Shown here: piece after piece, positions 40,956-49,801 of the stretch
How positions within the stretch are numbered: the stretch's first letter is position 1
How the letters are laid out: every line of letters begins with the position of its first letter
Assembly: GCA_027064005.1 (NCBI GenBank)
Contig: JAMOQM010000058.1
Coordinates: 1-49,801, forward strand
Source of the DNA: Candidatus Cloacimonadota bacterium
GTDB taxonomy: Bacteria > Cloacimonadota > Cloacimonadia > Cloacimonadales > JAMOQM01
Direction of reading: 5' to 3'
DNA length: 49,801 nucleotides
Translations under genes and position numbers: made by a program
Notes under the pieces: generated by a model
What the model saw: the letters and a program-made list of their open reading frames with translations, nothing else
Database searches by the model: none
Told to the model about the DNA's origin: nothing

Positions 40956-43900
40956 ATGGCAAATTTTAAGAAAGCTACAATGGATGGAAATACAGCTGCT
41001 TCACATGTGGCATATGCGTTCAGCGATGTTGCTGCTATATATCCTATTACTCCATCAAGCCCTATGGGTGAGATGATCGATGTTTGGTCTGCTTACGGAC
41101 GTAAAAATATTTTTGGTGAGGAAGTTGACGTAACTGAAATGCAATCGGAAGCCGGCGCTTCAGGAGCTGTTCATGGATCTTTAACGGCTGGTGCTTTAAC
41201 AACTACTTTTACAGCATCTCAAGGTTTAATGTTGATGTTGCCTGTTATGCATAAAATTGCAGGTGAAATGCTTCCGGCAGTATTTCATGTTTCTGCTCGG
41301 TCACTTGCAGCACAATCATTATCTATTTTTGGTGATCACTCTGATGTAATGTCAGCAAGAAATACAGGTTTTGCAATGTTGGCGTCAAATTCTGTACAAG
41401 AAATTATGGATTTAGCTTTAGTTGCTCATTTATCTTCAATTAAATCAAGAATTCCTTTTATGCACTTTTTTGATGGATTTAGAACTTCTCACGAGATTCA
41501 AAAAATTGAAGTTATTGATTATGATGTAATGAATGAATTAGTTGATAAAAAAGCTATTACAGAATTTAAAAACAGAGCTTTAAATCCTCAACATCCTTTA
41601 TTAAAAGTTGGTGCTCAAAACCCTGATGTATATTTCCAAGGCAGGGAAACTGTTAATAAATACTATGATGAATTACCGGAAATTGTTCAAGATTATATGA
41701 ATAAAGTTTCCGAAAAAATTGGTAGAAAATATCGACTTTTTGATTATGTTGGTGCTGAAGATGCCAATAAAATTATTGTCCTTATGGGTAGTGGTGCTGA
41801 AACTGTAGAAGAAACAATAAACTATTTGAATGCTAATGGTGAAAAACTCGGACTTCTCAAAGTTAGACTTTACAGACCTTTCTCTGTAAAACATTTCATT
41901 GATGCAATTCCTGAATCCGTTAACAAGATCGCTGTTCTCGATAGAACAAAAGAACCGGGTGCAATCGGTGAACCACTTTATCTTGATGTTGTTACAGCCT
42001 TGAAAGATAAAAAAGATCTGACAATTATTGGTGGCAGATACGGTCTTTCTTCAAAAGAATTTACTCCTTCCATGGTAAAAGCTGTTTATGATTATCTTGA
42101 CGGTGATTGCAAGCACGGATTTACAGTTGGTATTAATGATGATGTTACTAACTTATCTATTCCTGTTAATGAAGAAATAAATACAATCCCCGAAGGGACA
42201 ATCTCTTGCAAATTCTGGGGATTAGGTTCAGATGGGACAGTTGGGGCAAATAAAAATTCAATCAAAATTATTGGTGATAATACCGATATGTTTGCTCAAG
42301 GTTATTTCCAATATGATTCAAAAAAATCAGGTGGAATTACTAGAAGTCACTTAAGATTTGGTAAGACTCCTATTCAATCACCTTATTTAGTTAAAAATGC
42401 AGATTTTATTGCTTGTCACAATCCGGCTTTTATCGGACGATATGATATTATTGAAGGAATTAGAGAAAAAGGTGTGTTCTTAATTAATTCTCAATGGTCA
42501 AAAGAAGAAGTTTTTGAAAATTTAACTAAAGATATGCAGGAAACTATTATCAATAAAAAAGTTAGATTATACAATATCAATGCTCTTGAGATTGCTAAAA
42601 AAGTTGGACTTGGTCAAAGAATTAACACTGTAATGCAAGCTGCTTTCTTTATCATCAGTGAAGTTCTTCCGCGTGAAGAAGCAATTAAATTGATTAAAAA
42701 ATCTATTGAAAAATCCTACATGAAAAAAGGTAAAGATGTTGTTGAAATGAATTGGAATGCTGTTGACTTAACAAATGAAGCTCTCGTTCCGATTGAAGTT
42801 CCGGCTAATCTTCCTTCTAAATATAAAGAAATGAAAAAACTTGTTCCTGACAATGCTTCTGAATTTGTTAAAAAAATTGTAGAACCTATTATGAGAGAAA
42901 AAGGTGACGAAATTAAAGTTTCCGAAATGCCTCTTGATGGTGCAGTTGAACTTGGAACAACTAAATTTGAAAAACGTGGTATTGCTCCGGTAGTTCCTCG
43001 CTGGAATGCTGATAAATGTATTCAATGTAATCAATGTTCGTTTGTTTGTCCTCACGCAGCTATTAGACCAAAACTTATCGACCGTAAAGATTTAGAAAAT
43101 GCTCCTGAAACTTTCAAAACTTTGAAAGCTCAAGGAAAAGACGGAGATTCTTTTGATTATAGAATGCAAGTATATATTGATGACTGTCAAGCTTGCGGAG
43201 TTTGCGTCGAAGTTTGTCCTGTAAATGCTTTGGAAATGAAACCTATTGAAGAAGAAAGAGCTGCCGGTGAAACAGAAAATTACAAATTCTTTGAAACTCT
43301 TGAAGAAGATGTTAAAAGTTCTTTCGTGAAAGAAACTACGGTTAAAGGCTCTCAATTTAAACAACCATTACTTGAGTTCTCCGGAGCTTGTGCCGGTTGT
43401 GGTGAAACTCCTTACGCTAAATTATTAACTCAATTATTTGGCGATAGAATGATTGTTGCAAATGCAACCGGTTGTTCTTCAATTTGGGGTGGAACATTTC
43501 CTAATATTCCTTATTGTGCGAATAAAAATGGTCACGGTCCTGCTTGGGCTAACTCTCTATTCGAAGATAATGCGGAATATGGTTTAGGAATGAGATTGGC
43601 TGTTGAAGCAAATAGAAAACAACTCTTAACTAATATTAAAAAACTTGCTTTGAAAAATATTGATGCTGAATTGGTTGCAGCTTTCAAATATGCAATTGAT
43701 AATTGGTCAAAAACTGATTCGGAAGCAAAAGAAAATGCTGTAAAAATAAAATCACTTTTGAAAAATGTTAAACCGAAAGATAAAGAAACCACCGAGCTTT
43801 TAGCAAAAGTTACAGAATTAAAAGACTATATTGTTGATAAATCTGTTTGGGCTATTGGTGGTGACGGTTGGGCTTATGATATTGGATATGGCGGATTAGA

Positions 43901-44480
43901 TCACATAATGGCTTCGGGTAAAAACATTAACGTATTGGTTCTTGATACGGAAGTTTATTCCAATACAGGCGGTCAAGCTTCCAAATCAACTCAACTTGGT
44001 GCTGTTGCTAAATTTACAGAAGCAGGTAAAAAGACTACAAAGAAAGATCTTGGTAGAATGATGATGAGTTACGGTTATGTTTATGTTGCGTCTGTTTCAA
44101 TGGGTGCAAATAAAAACCAACTTGTGAAAGCAATGTTGGAAGCTGAAGCTTACGATGGTCCTTCAATCATTATTGCTTATGCTCCATGTATTAATCACGG
44201 TTTGAATATGACTCATGCTGAAGATGAAGAAAAGCTTGTTGTAGATAGCGGTTATTGGTTGTTATACAGATACAATCCTTTGAATAAACTTGAAGGTAAA
44301 AATCCATTTGTTTTAGAATCAAAAGAACCTAATTATGAGTTAGTTCACCAAATTACTAAAAATGAAAAACGATATAGTTCTTTAGAAAGAACTTTTCCTG
44401 AGAATGTCCCGGCTTTCAGAGAGGGATTAATTAATTTCTTTAAAGAAAGATATGAAACATATAAAAAAATGGCTGATTAA
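40956..44480 (+). CDS. nifJ: Pyruvate:ferredoxin (flavodoxin) oxidoreductase
   Basis: PFOR oxidises pyruvate to acetyl-CoA and CO2 and reduces ferredoxin. This single-chain, 1174-aa form has the usual order. The N-terminal domain has AYAFSDVAAIYPITPSSPMG and is followed by the gamma domain. Two [4Fe-4S] motifs follow (CIQCNQCSFVCP near residue 690 and CQACGVCVEVCP near 750). The TPP-binding domain has GACAGCGETPYAKL, then GGDGWAYDIGYGGLDH and VYSNTGGQASKS. AAGGA precedes the ATG. It is a one-gene unit with its own candidate promoter and terminator. Confidence 0.97.
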   Translation: MANFKKATMDGNTAASHVAYAFSDVAAIYPITPSSPMGEMIDVWSAYGRKNIFGEEVDVTEMQSEAGASGAVHGSLTAGALTTTFTASQGLMLMLPVMHKIAGEMLPAVFHVSARSLAAQSLSIFGDHSDVMSARNTGFAMLASNSVQEIMDLALVAHLSSIKSRIPFMHFFDGFRTSHEIQKIEVIDYDVMNELVDKKAITEFKNRALNPQHPLLKVGAQNPDVYFQGRETVNKYYDELPEIVQDYMNKVSEKIGRKYRLFDYVGAEDANKIIVLMGSGAETVEETINYLNANGEKLGLLKVRLYRPFSVKHFIDAIPESVNKIAVLDRTKEPGAIGEPLYLDVVTALKDKKDLTIIGGRYGLSSKEFTPSMVKAVYDYLDGDCKHGFTVGINDDVTNLSIPVNEEINTIPEGTISCKFWGLGSDGTVGANKNSIKIIGDNTDMFAQGYFQYDSKKSGGITRSHLRFGKTPIQSPYLVKNADFIACHNPAFIGRYDIIEGIREKGVFLINSQWSKEEVFENLTKDMQETIINKKVRLYNINALEIAKKVGLGQRINTVMQAAFFIISEVLPREEAIKLIKKSIEKSYMKKGKDVVEMNWNAVDLTNEALVPIEVPANLPSKYKEMKKLVPDNASEFVKKIVEPIMREKGDEIKVSEMPLDGAVELGTTKFEKRGIAPVVPRWNADKCIQCNQCSFVCPHAAIRPKLIDRKDLENAPETFKTLKAQGKDGDSFDYRMQVYIDDCQACGVCVEVCPVNALEMKPIEEERAAGETENYKFFETLEEDVKSSFVKETTVKGSQFKQPLLEFSGACAGCGETPYAKLLTQLFGDRMIVANATGCSSIWGGTFPNIPYCANKNGHGPAWANSLFEDNAEYGLGMRLAVEANRKQLLTNIKKLALKNIDAELVAAFKYAIDNWSKTDSEAKENAVKIKSLLKNVKPKDKETTELLAKVTELKDYIVDKSVWAIGGDGWAYDIGYGGLDHIMASGKNINVLVLDTEVYSNTGGQASKSTQLGAVAKFTEAGKKTTKKDLGRMMMSYGYVYVASVSMGANKNQLVKAMLEAEAYDGPSIIIAYAPCINHGLNMTHAEDEEKLVVDSGYWLLYRYNPLNKLEGKNPFVLESKEPNYELVHQITKNEKRYSSLERTFPENVPAFREGLINFFKERYETYKKMAD

Positions 44481-44500
44481 ATTATATTAGCTAAAATTCC

Positions 44501-44533
44501 AAAAGTCCTGATTTTTTTCAGGACTTTTTTTTT
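44501..44533 (+). terminator. Intrinsic terminator after nifJ
   Basis: AAAAGTCCTGA (44501-44511) pairs with TCAGGACTTTT (44519-44529) and runs into a T-tract. The paired A and T ends would also let it work on the minus strand. Confidence 0.92.
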
Positions 44534-44670
44534 GCACAATTTTTTGAGATTAAGATATATCTTCAAATACAGGGCTTTTTAATAATTTTTTTTCAAAGCT
44601 GTATCTCCTTGAAAATAAAGCTATTAAGAAATAATTTCAGTCATTAAATTTAGAATGTCAAATAAAGTTC

Positions 44671-44721
44671 TTGACGTTCATATTATGTCATAAAAATATA
44701 TAATATGTTCATATTTGGTCA
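44671..44721 (+). promoter_or_regulatory. mraZ promoter region with a direct repeat
   Basis: TTGACG at 44671-44676 and TATATA at 44697-44702 are spaced 20 bases; TATAAT at 44699-44704 is an alternative. Two copies of GTTCATATT-N2-GTCA (44676-44690 and 44707-44721) lie 31 bases apart, one on each side of the -10 box. MraZ is known to repress its own promoter through short direct repeats upstream of mraZ, so these may be its operator. The sequence differs from the TGGGN boxes of E. coli. Confidence 0.45.
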
Positions 44722-44743
44722 AAAAAATAATTAAAGAGGTATC

Positions 44744-45187
44744 ATGGCTGGAGAATTTTTAGGAACTTATGAGAATTCAATTAGTAATCAAAGGGTAAAT
44801 ATACCTTCTGCTTATAAAAAGGAATTTTCAGCTGCTGCAAAACAATCTGTAGTAGTAACTTTAGGTCCTAGTTCCAGTTTGGTAATTTATCCCTATGATA
44901 AATGGAAAGAATTAATTGACCGATTGAAAGATGGCGACAGAAGCGAAAAAATGTTTAGAACTCAATTAATTTTCTGGGCTGATCCAAAACAAAAATTAGA
45001 AGGTCCGGGAAGAATTAGAATTTCAAAAAGATTAATGGAATATGCCAATATTGATAAACAGGTTGTCTTGTCAGGCGGTAATGGATTTTTCTATCTATGG
45101 AGTCCTGATAATTACAAAAAATATGAGACAAAACTTCGAAAATTACGAGATGAAAATATGGATGAAATGTTCGAGACGTTATTATGA
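44744..45187 (+). CDS. mraZ: Transcriptional regulator MraZ
   Basis: MraZ is the first gene of the division and cell-wall (dcw) cluster and a DNA-binding regulator of that cluster. The 147-aa protein has two SpoVT-AbrB-type halves, FLGTYENSISNQRVNIPSAYKK-like at the N-terminus and KLEGPGRIRISKRLMEYANI in the middle. GAGG precedes the ATG. The stop overlaps rsmH by 4 bases. Confidence 0.95.
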   Translation: MAGEFLGTYENSISNQRVNIPSAYKKEFSAAAKQSVVVTLGPSSSLVIYPYDKWKELIDRLKDGDRSEKMFRTQLIFWADPKQKLEGPGRIRISKRLMEYANIDKQVVLSGGNGFFYLWSPDNYKKYETKLRKLRDENMDEMFETLL

Positions 45188-46116
45188 CAAATAAAAAATA
45201 TCATGTTCCCGTTTTATTGAAAGAATGTATTGAAGCTTTAAATATCAAAGATAATGGTATTTATGTTGATACAACTCTGGGCGGTGGCGGTCATTCCAAA
45301 GAAATATTAAAGTCGAATAAAAATATCAAATTATACTCGTTTGATAGAGATTCGGAAGCAATTAATTATGCTCATGAATTGTTAAGTACGTTTGGTGAAA
45401 GGTCAGTTTTAATTCATTCAAATTATGATCAATTACGAACCCAATTAGCTTTAAAAAAGGTAAAGAAGATTGATGGAATTTTGTTTGATTTAGGTGTATC
45501 TTTTCATCAGATTACGGATCCGGAAAGAGGATTTAGTTTTTCAAAAGATGGTAAACTGGATATGAGAATGGATAATCGTGATACGGTTACTGCTTATCAA
45601 ATAGTTAATGAATTTAGAGTTGAAGAGTTGAGCAAAATTTTCTTTGAATATGGAGAAGAAAAAAAATCCAAAGTTATTGCCAGGAAAATAGTTCAACAAC
45701 GTGAGATTAAAAAAATCGAAACAACGGGAGAATTATCTTCCGTGATTGATCAAGTAATTAAAGGTCCTGCCAGAGTAAAATCTAAGGCACGAATTTTCCA
45801 AGCTTTAAGAATTTATATTAATGGTGAGCTTGAATCAATTAAAAAAGCTATTAAAGAAGCTGTTGATATTTTGAATCCCGACGGAAGAATAGTTATTATA
45901 ACTTATCATAGTTTAGAAGATAGAATAATTAAACAATTTTTTAAATATGAAGAAAAAAGTTGTATTTGTCCATCAAATTTTCCTGTGTGTATTTGTGATA
46001 AAAAAAGTCGATTAAAGATAATTACCAAAAAACCAATTATTCCTACTGAAGATGAAAAAAATATTAATCCTCAGTCAAGAAGTGCAAAACTAAGAATAGC
46101 AGAGAGAGTGCAATGA
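45184..46116 (+). CDS. rsmH: 16S rRNA (cytosine-1402-N4)-methyltransferase RsmH
   Basis: RsmH (MraW) methylates N4 of C1402 in 16S rRNA using S-adenosylmethionine. The 310-aa protein begins with the family's YHVPVLLKECIEAL and the SAM-binding loop TTLGGGGHS. It goes on to ILFDLGVSFHQITDPERGFSF, LDMRMD, ARIFQALRIYINGEL and TYHSLEDRIIKQFF. It overlaps mraZ and ftsL by 4 bases each, so the run is coupled. Confidence 0.97.
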   Translation: MTNKKYHVPVLLKECIEALNIKDNGIYVDTTLGGGGHSKEILKSNKNIKLYSFDRDSEAINYAHELLSTFGERSVLIHSNYDQLRTQLALKKVKKIDGILFDLGVSFHQITDPERGFSFSKDGKLDMRMDNRDTVTAYQIVNEFRVEELSKIFFEYGEEKKSKVIARKIVQQREIKKIETTGELSSVIDQVIKGPARVKSKARIFQALRIYINGELESIKKAIKEAVDILNPDGRIVIITYHSLEDRIIKQFFKYEEKSCICPSNFPVCICDKKSRLKIITKKPIIPTEDEKNINPQSRSAKLRIAERVQ

Positions 46117-46475
46117 AATATTTTTTTAAATTTTTACTTACTTTAAGTGTTTGGATGATCTCGTATTTTATTATTAGTTATAAAATTACGAGTATTGATA
46201 GAGAATCGCACAAATTGGAAAAATCTATTAAAGTTGAATTAGATAAAAACATTGATTTGAATACTGAATGTCAAAAACTGATGTCAGAAGACAGAATTTG
46301 TACTATAGCTGCAAATCAATATGGGATGTTACCGGTTGGTTCAAAAGATTTTAACGCTGTAAACATCAGTGTTGCCTATAGTTATCATAAAAATGATAAG
46401 AAATTATTTGCTTTTTTTGATAAATTCATTTCAGAGGCTCACGCAGAAGAATTTAATGAAAACAAATTCAAATAA
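46113..46475 (+). CDS. ftsL: Cell division protein FtsL (by position and topology)
   Basis: This 120-aa protein has one N-terminal TM helix (residues ~5-24). A periplasmic coiled coil follows (DRESHKLEKSIKVELDKNIDLN), then IAANQYGMLP. This is the FtsL layout between rsmH and ftsI. FtsL sequences are poorly conserved, so position carries most of the weight. The C-terminal ~40 residues extend beyond the usual end. It overlaps rsmH by 4 bases and ftsI by one (TAATG). Confidence 0.75.
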   Translation: MKYFFKFLLTLSVWMISYFIISYKITSIDRESHKLEKSIKVELDKNIDLNTECQKLMSEDRICTIAANQYGMLPVGSKDFNAVNISVAYSYHKNDKKLFAFFDKFISEAHAEEFNENKFK

Positions 46476-48655
46476 TGTCGGACAAAATATTAAATCAAAG
46501 ATTAAAGATATTAAAGTATTTCTTTATCATTGTATCCTTATTTTACATTTGGTATTTAGGGATAATACACTTTTCAAATTTTTTAGATTTAACTTCCAGC
46601 GTAACATTACGTTATAAAGCTCAAAAAAAAATAATATATCCTAAACGTGGTGATATTTACGATAGGAATGGCAAATTATTAGTTGGTTCAAATCGATTAT
46701 ATCAATTGGATATTGATCTTAATCGAATTAGTAAAATTGCTCATAAAAGAAATAAAACCGGAAATGATTTAGTCAATCAATTGGCAAAAATAATTAGCAA
46801 AGATTTAGATAAAAAAAAGAAAATTATTCTAAAAAAAATGAGAAAATCTAAAGATCGCGGGAGTTGTTATTTAGGAGACCAAATTAATGAAACGATTTGT
46901 AACCGACTGGAAAGAGATCTTAAAAAAATAAACCTTAGTTCTTTATTAATTAAAAAATATACCGGATTTGAAAGATATTATCCGGCTGGATCTATAGCAA
47001 AGAGATTAATCGGTAATATTTATCAAGATAAGAGTAATAAGCTTCTAATTTCAATTTCCGGTAAAACAGGTATTGAAAAATCTTTTGATTACGAATTAAG
47101 CGGAAAATCAGGTTGGAAAGAATATTATAAAACTGCTACGGGAAGTGAAATAAAATATCCTCTTAGAAAAATGGCGGAAAAAAAAGCAGTTGATGGATTA
47201 GATTTGTATTTAACGATTGATTATGATTTTCAAAGAATTTTAGACAAAGAAATTTATAACGGAGTAAAAAAATATCAAGCTGAAAATGGATATGGAGTTT
47301 TTATTGATGTTAAAACCGGAGAAATATTAGCGATGTCAAGTTGTAGCAAGAAGGATTTATTACTTCAAGATAAAGCGATCAGACAATACAATGATTTAAA
47401 CGTCGTTAACAGCTTTGAACCTGGTTCTACATTTAAACCGTTTATGGCTTTGTTGGCGTTAGAATCAGGGAAGGTAAAGCCTTACGATAAAATAGATTGC
47501 ACGGCATTGCATGAACAGAAACGCACAATTACCGATCATCACCCTTTCAAAAAATTAACTTTTAAAAATATCATCGCCTATTCCAGTAATCCCGGAATCA
47601 GTAGGATATCAGATATGGTAGGAATTGATAAATTCTATAAAAGACTTCTTGATTTGGGCTTTAAATATAAAACCAATATAAGATTGCCTTATGAGTCTTC
47701 CGGTTTAATGAGGGATAAAAACAAATGGAATCTTAGTTCATTACACTCGATTTCATTTGGACAAGAAATATCGGTTACTTCTTTACAATTAGTTTCAGCT
47801 TATGCTGCATTAGCAAATGGTGGTAAAGTTTATCAACCGAAAATTTGGTTGGAAACTAAAAAGAAAAACGGAACAATTAATGAAAAAAATAAGATAATAA
47901 TTTCAAAGATTATTTCTAATAAGGTCTCTTTGGATACATTAAAAACTTTTTTGCGAGCAGTTGTTGAATATGGTACAGCAACAGGCGTTGAGATAGAAGG
48001 ATTGGATATTTGTGGTAAAACTGGAACTGCTCAAAAATCAATCAAAGGTAAAAGAGGATATTCGGAAAAGGATTTTTACGCTGTATTTGCGGGATTTTTC
48101 CCTTATGAAAATCCACAAATTGCCGGAGTTGTTATTTATGATTCACCGATATATAAATACCATTTTGGCTCGTCTTCCGCTGTTCCGACATTTAGAAATA
48201 CAGTAAAAAAATATACTGATTTACCAAACACATCCATTCTAAAGAATCGGAAAAAAAATATTAAAAAACATAAGATACCAAATGTAGAATCTCTTTCTTA
48301 TAAAAAAATGGTTAAAAAATTTGCCAAATATGGAATCAAATTTAAAGCTAATCAGAAGAATGGATTTGTTATGTATCAAATTCCTCAACCGGGAGCAAAA
48401 ATTCCGATTAACGAAAAGGTTCTTGTTTATTTGCAAAACAAAGAAAATAATAAGAATAGCAAACAAGAAACTGATAAATCCGAAAAATATCTTATGCCGA
48501 ATTTAATAGGATTGCCAATCAGGAACGCTGTGAAAAAAGCTCATTCTGCCAGAGTGCGTTTAAAAATTCTTGGCTCGGGAATAATTTATCAACAGAAAAT
48601 TAAACCGGGCACAAAAATAAACTTTGAGGATATATGCGAAGTAAAAGCCAAATAA
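46475..48655 (+). CDS. ftsI: Penicillin-binding protein FtsI (PBP3) with two PASTA domains
   Basis: FtsI is the septal peptidoglycan transpeptidase. The 726-aa protein has an N-terminal TM helix (~15-33) and a dimerisation domain with PKRGDIYDRNGKLL. The transpeptidase domain has the active-site S318-T-F-K321, the S370-x-N372 motif and K515-T-G517. Residues ~600-660 and ~672-726 are two PASTA repeats (IPNVESLSYKKMVKKFAKYG and LMPNLIGLPIRNAVKKAHSA). PASTA tails are frequent in FCB-group and Gram-positive enzymes and absent from E. coli PBP3. The last 22 bases overlap murE. Confidence 0.95.
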   Translation: MSDKILNQRLKILKYFFIIVSLFYIWYLGIIHFSNFLDLTSSVTLRYKAQKKIIYPKRGDIYDRNGKLLVGSNRLYQLDIDLNRISKIAHKRNKTGNDLVNQLAKIISKDLDKKKKIILKKMRKSKDRGSCYLGDQINETICNRLERDLKKINLSSLLIKKYTGFERYYPAGSIAKRLIGNIYQDKSNKLLISISGKTGIEKSFDYELSGKSGWKEYYKTATGSEIKYPLRKMAEKKAVDGLDLYLTIDYDFQRILDKEIYNGVKKYQAENGYGVFIDVKTGEILAMSSCSKKDLLLQDKAIRQYNDLNVVNSFEPGSTFKPFMALLALESGKVKPYDKIDCTALHEQKRTITDHHPFKKLTFKNIIAYSSNPGISRISDMVGIDKFYKRLLDLGFKYKTNIRLPYESSGLMRDKNKWNLSSLHSISFGQEISVTSLQLVSAYAALANGGKVYQPKIWLETKKKNGTINEKNKIIISKIISNKVSLDTLKTFLRAVVEYGTATGVEIEGLDICGKTGTAQKSIKGKRGYSEKDFYAVFAGFFPYENPQIAGVVIYDSPIYKYHFGSSSAVPTFRNTVKKYTDLPNTSILKNRKKNIKKHKIPNVESLSYKKMVKKFAKYGIKFKANQKNGFVMYQIPQPGAKIPINEKVLVYLQNKENNKNSKQETDKSEKYLMPNLIGLPIRNAVKKAHSARVRLKILGSGIIYQQKIKPGTKINFEDICEVKAK

Positions 48656-49801
48656 AATACGAAAATATCAAAAATATCTTACTTGAAAAAGATTTATTTT
48701 CAGAAGAATTTATTTTAGATGATAGCTTAAATTATGATAAAATTCAGTATGATTCTTCTAAAATTATAAGTGGAGATATTTTTGTCTGTATTGTGGGATA
48801 TAAATCCGATGGACATAATTATGCCAAAGATGCGGTTGAAAGAGGAGCTAAATTATTAATTGTTCAACGGAAATTACCAATTCCGGTAAATCAAATTGTT
48901 GTAAAAGATTCGAGAAAATCTTGTGCTATAATTTCATTATTAATCAACGATTTTCCTACAAAAGAAATGGAATTAGTCGGAATTACCGGAACAAACGGTA
49001 AAACTACCACCGGATTTTTGATTTATAATTCCCTAAAAATATTAGGAAAATCTGTAGGTTTTATCGGAACGTTGGGATATTGGATTAATGATGATTTTCA
49101 CTCACTTTCGCGAACAACACCGGATATTATAGAATTGCATCAAATATTTGTTAAGATGAAAAATCATAAAATTAAATATGTTGTGATGGAAGTGTCATCT
49201 CATTCAATTTTTTTATCAAGAATTTACGGACTTCATTTTTCAATTGGAATGATAACGAATTTATCCCGCGAGCATTTGGATTTTCATAAAAATATGGAGG
49301 AATATTCAAACACTAAATTTGAATTTTTAAACGATACTCTAAATCATAATGGTAAAGTTGTTGTAAATTATGATAACGAGTATATTCAAAAAAGAATTTC
49401 TGAAAAAATGCTCAAAATGTCATTTGATAAAGGTGATTTTGTGATAAATGACGCAAATTATGATATTAATCAATCTAAATTTTACTTAAAATTTTTTAAA
49501 GAAAGATATAAATTAAAAACTAATTTAGTGGGAAAATATAATATTCAAAACGTAGCATTTGCTTTTATTGCCTTAAAATTACTTAATCTTGGAGAAAAAA
49601 ATTCTTCCATAATTAATGCTCTATTTAAAATAAAATCTATTCCCGGTAGGCTACAACAATTAAAAAAATCAAATATATTTGTAGATTTTGCTCATACTCC
49701 GGATGCTTTGGAAAATGTTCTTTTGACACTTAAAAAATTGACGAAAAAAAGACTAATTGTGGTCGTTGGAGCAGGTGGAGATAGGGATAAAGGTAAAAGA
49801 C
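48634..49801 (+). CDS. murE: UDP-N-acetylmuramoyl-peptide ligase MurE (3' end outside window)
   Basis: The frame runs off the window end with 389 codons visible. MurE adds the third amino acid to UDP-MurNAc-L-Ala-D-Glu. The P-loop VGITGTNGKTTT, a TTPDIIELH segment, VVMEVSSHS, NLSREHLDFH and the near-terminal DFAHTPDALENVL then VGAGGDRDKGK are all MurE landmarks. The DNPR-type box that separates diaminopimelate- from lysine-adding enzymes lies beyond the window. The dapA gene in this window makes diaminopimelate likely. A GAGGA site at 48626-48630 sets the ATG, which overlaps ftsI by 22 bases. Confidence 0.95.
   Translation, partial: MRSKSQIKYENIKNILLEKDLFSEEFILDDSLNYDKIQYDSSKIISGDIFVCIVGYKSDGHNYAKDAVERGAKLLIVQRKLPIPVNQIVVKDSRKSCAIISLLINDFPTKEMELVGITGTNGKTTTGFLIYNSLKILGKSVGFIGTLGYWINDDFHSLSRTTPDIIELHQIFVKMKNHKIKYVVMEVSSHSIFLSRIYGLHFSIGMITNLSREHLDFHKNMEEYSNTKFEFLNDTLNHNGKVVVNYDNEYIQKRISEKMLKMSFDKGDFVINDANYDINQSKFYLKFFKERYKLKTNLVGKYNIQNVAFAFIALKLLNLGEKNSSIINALFKIKSIPGRLQQLKKSNIFVDFAHTPDALENVLLTLKKLTKKRLIVVVGAGGDRDKGKR

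Noticed and set aside
42768-43792. Several open frames on the minus strand across nifJ
   Set aside because: They lie opposite the strongly conserved PFOR gene, lack ribosome binding sites and give Phe/Ser-rich low-complexity proteins, typical of antisense shadow frames in AT-rich genes.

Overview
The window is AT-rich, gene-dense chromosomal DNA from an anaerobic, flagellated, diderm bacterium of the FCB (Fibrobacterota-Chlorobiota-Bacteroidota) type. Four features point there together: a TonB-dependent receptor, a secreted beta-propeller with a type IX-secretion-like C-terminal sorting tail, pyruvate:ferredoxin oxidoreductase, and a B12-dependent methylmalonyl-CoA mutase. Cloacimonadota or a neighbouring candidate phylum is my best guess, but this is inference. 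No tRNA, rRNA, CRISPR array, insertion sequence or prophage was seen.

Layout. (1) 1-11298, plus strand: a flagellar cluster, fliK(partial)-flgD-TIGR02530-type-flgE, then a terminator, then flbD-motA-motB-fliL-fliM-fliN/Y-fliO-fliP-fliQ-fliR. (2) 11281-14944, minus strand: an apparent operon of an orphan thiamine-type binding lipoprotein, trmL, an Rpn/PDDEXK_2 nuclease-like gene, dapA and a small Cys-rich protein. (3) 15195-19477, plus: mutA-mutB, closed by a terminator. (4) 19757-28480: a B12 acquisition locus, made of a cobalamin riboswitch, btuF-btuC, then btuD, a BtuB-like receptor and a BtuG-like surface propeller. An iscR-iscS-iscU operon on the opposite strand, ending in two tandem terminators, splits it. 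(5) 28887-37363, plus: a YitT-type membrane protein, then apbE-folE2-M16 peptidase-acyl-CoA dehydratase activase-TPR protein. (6) 37522-40908, plus: five tightly packed genes forming an unusual signalling module (HD-GYP-N-like protein, HDOD protein, degenerate RecA/receiver protein, one-TM protein, phosphorylation-dead receiver). (7) 40956-44480: nifJ/PFOR with a terminator. (8) 44744 to the end, plus: the start of the dcw cluster, mraZ-rsmH-ftsL-ftsI(PASTA)-murE, with murE cut by the window edge.

How it fits together. The mutase needs adenosylcobalamin, and the next locus downstream imports B12 under riboswitch control. An outer-membrane receptor and a propeller resembling Bacteroides BtuG probably capture it at the surface. 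PFOR and the Isc genes fit an Fe-S-rich fermentative or syntrophic metabolism. Many transcription-unit starts share a TTGAC box followed at 19-21 bp by a TA-rich box, which suggests a common housekeeping promoter with a long spacer. The least explained segment is the 37.5-40.9 kb signalling operon.
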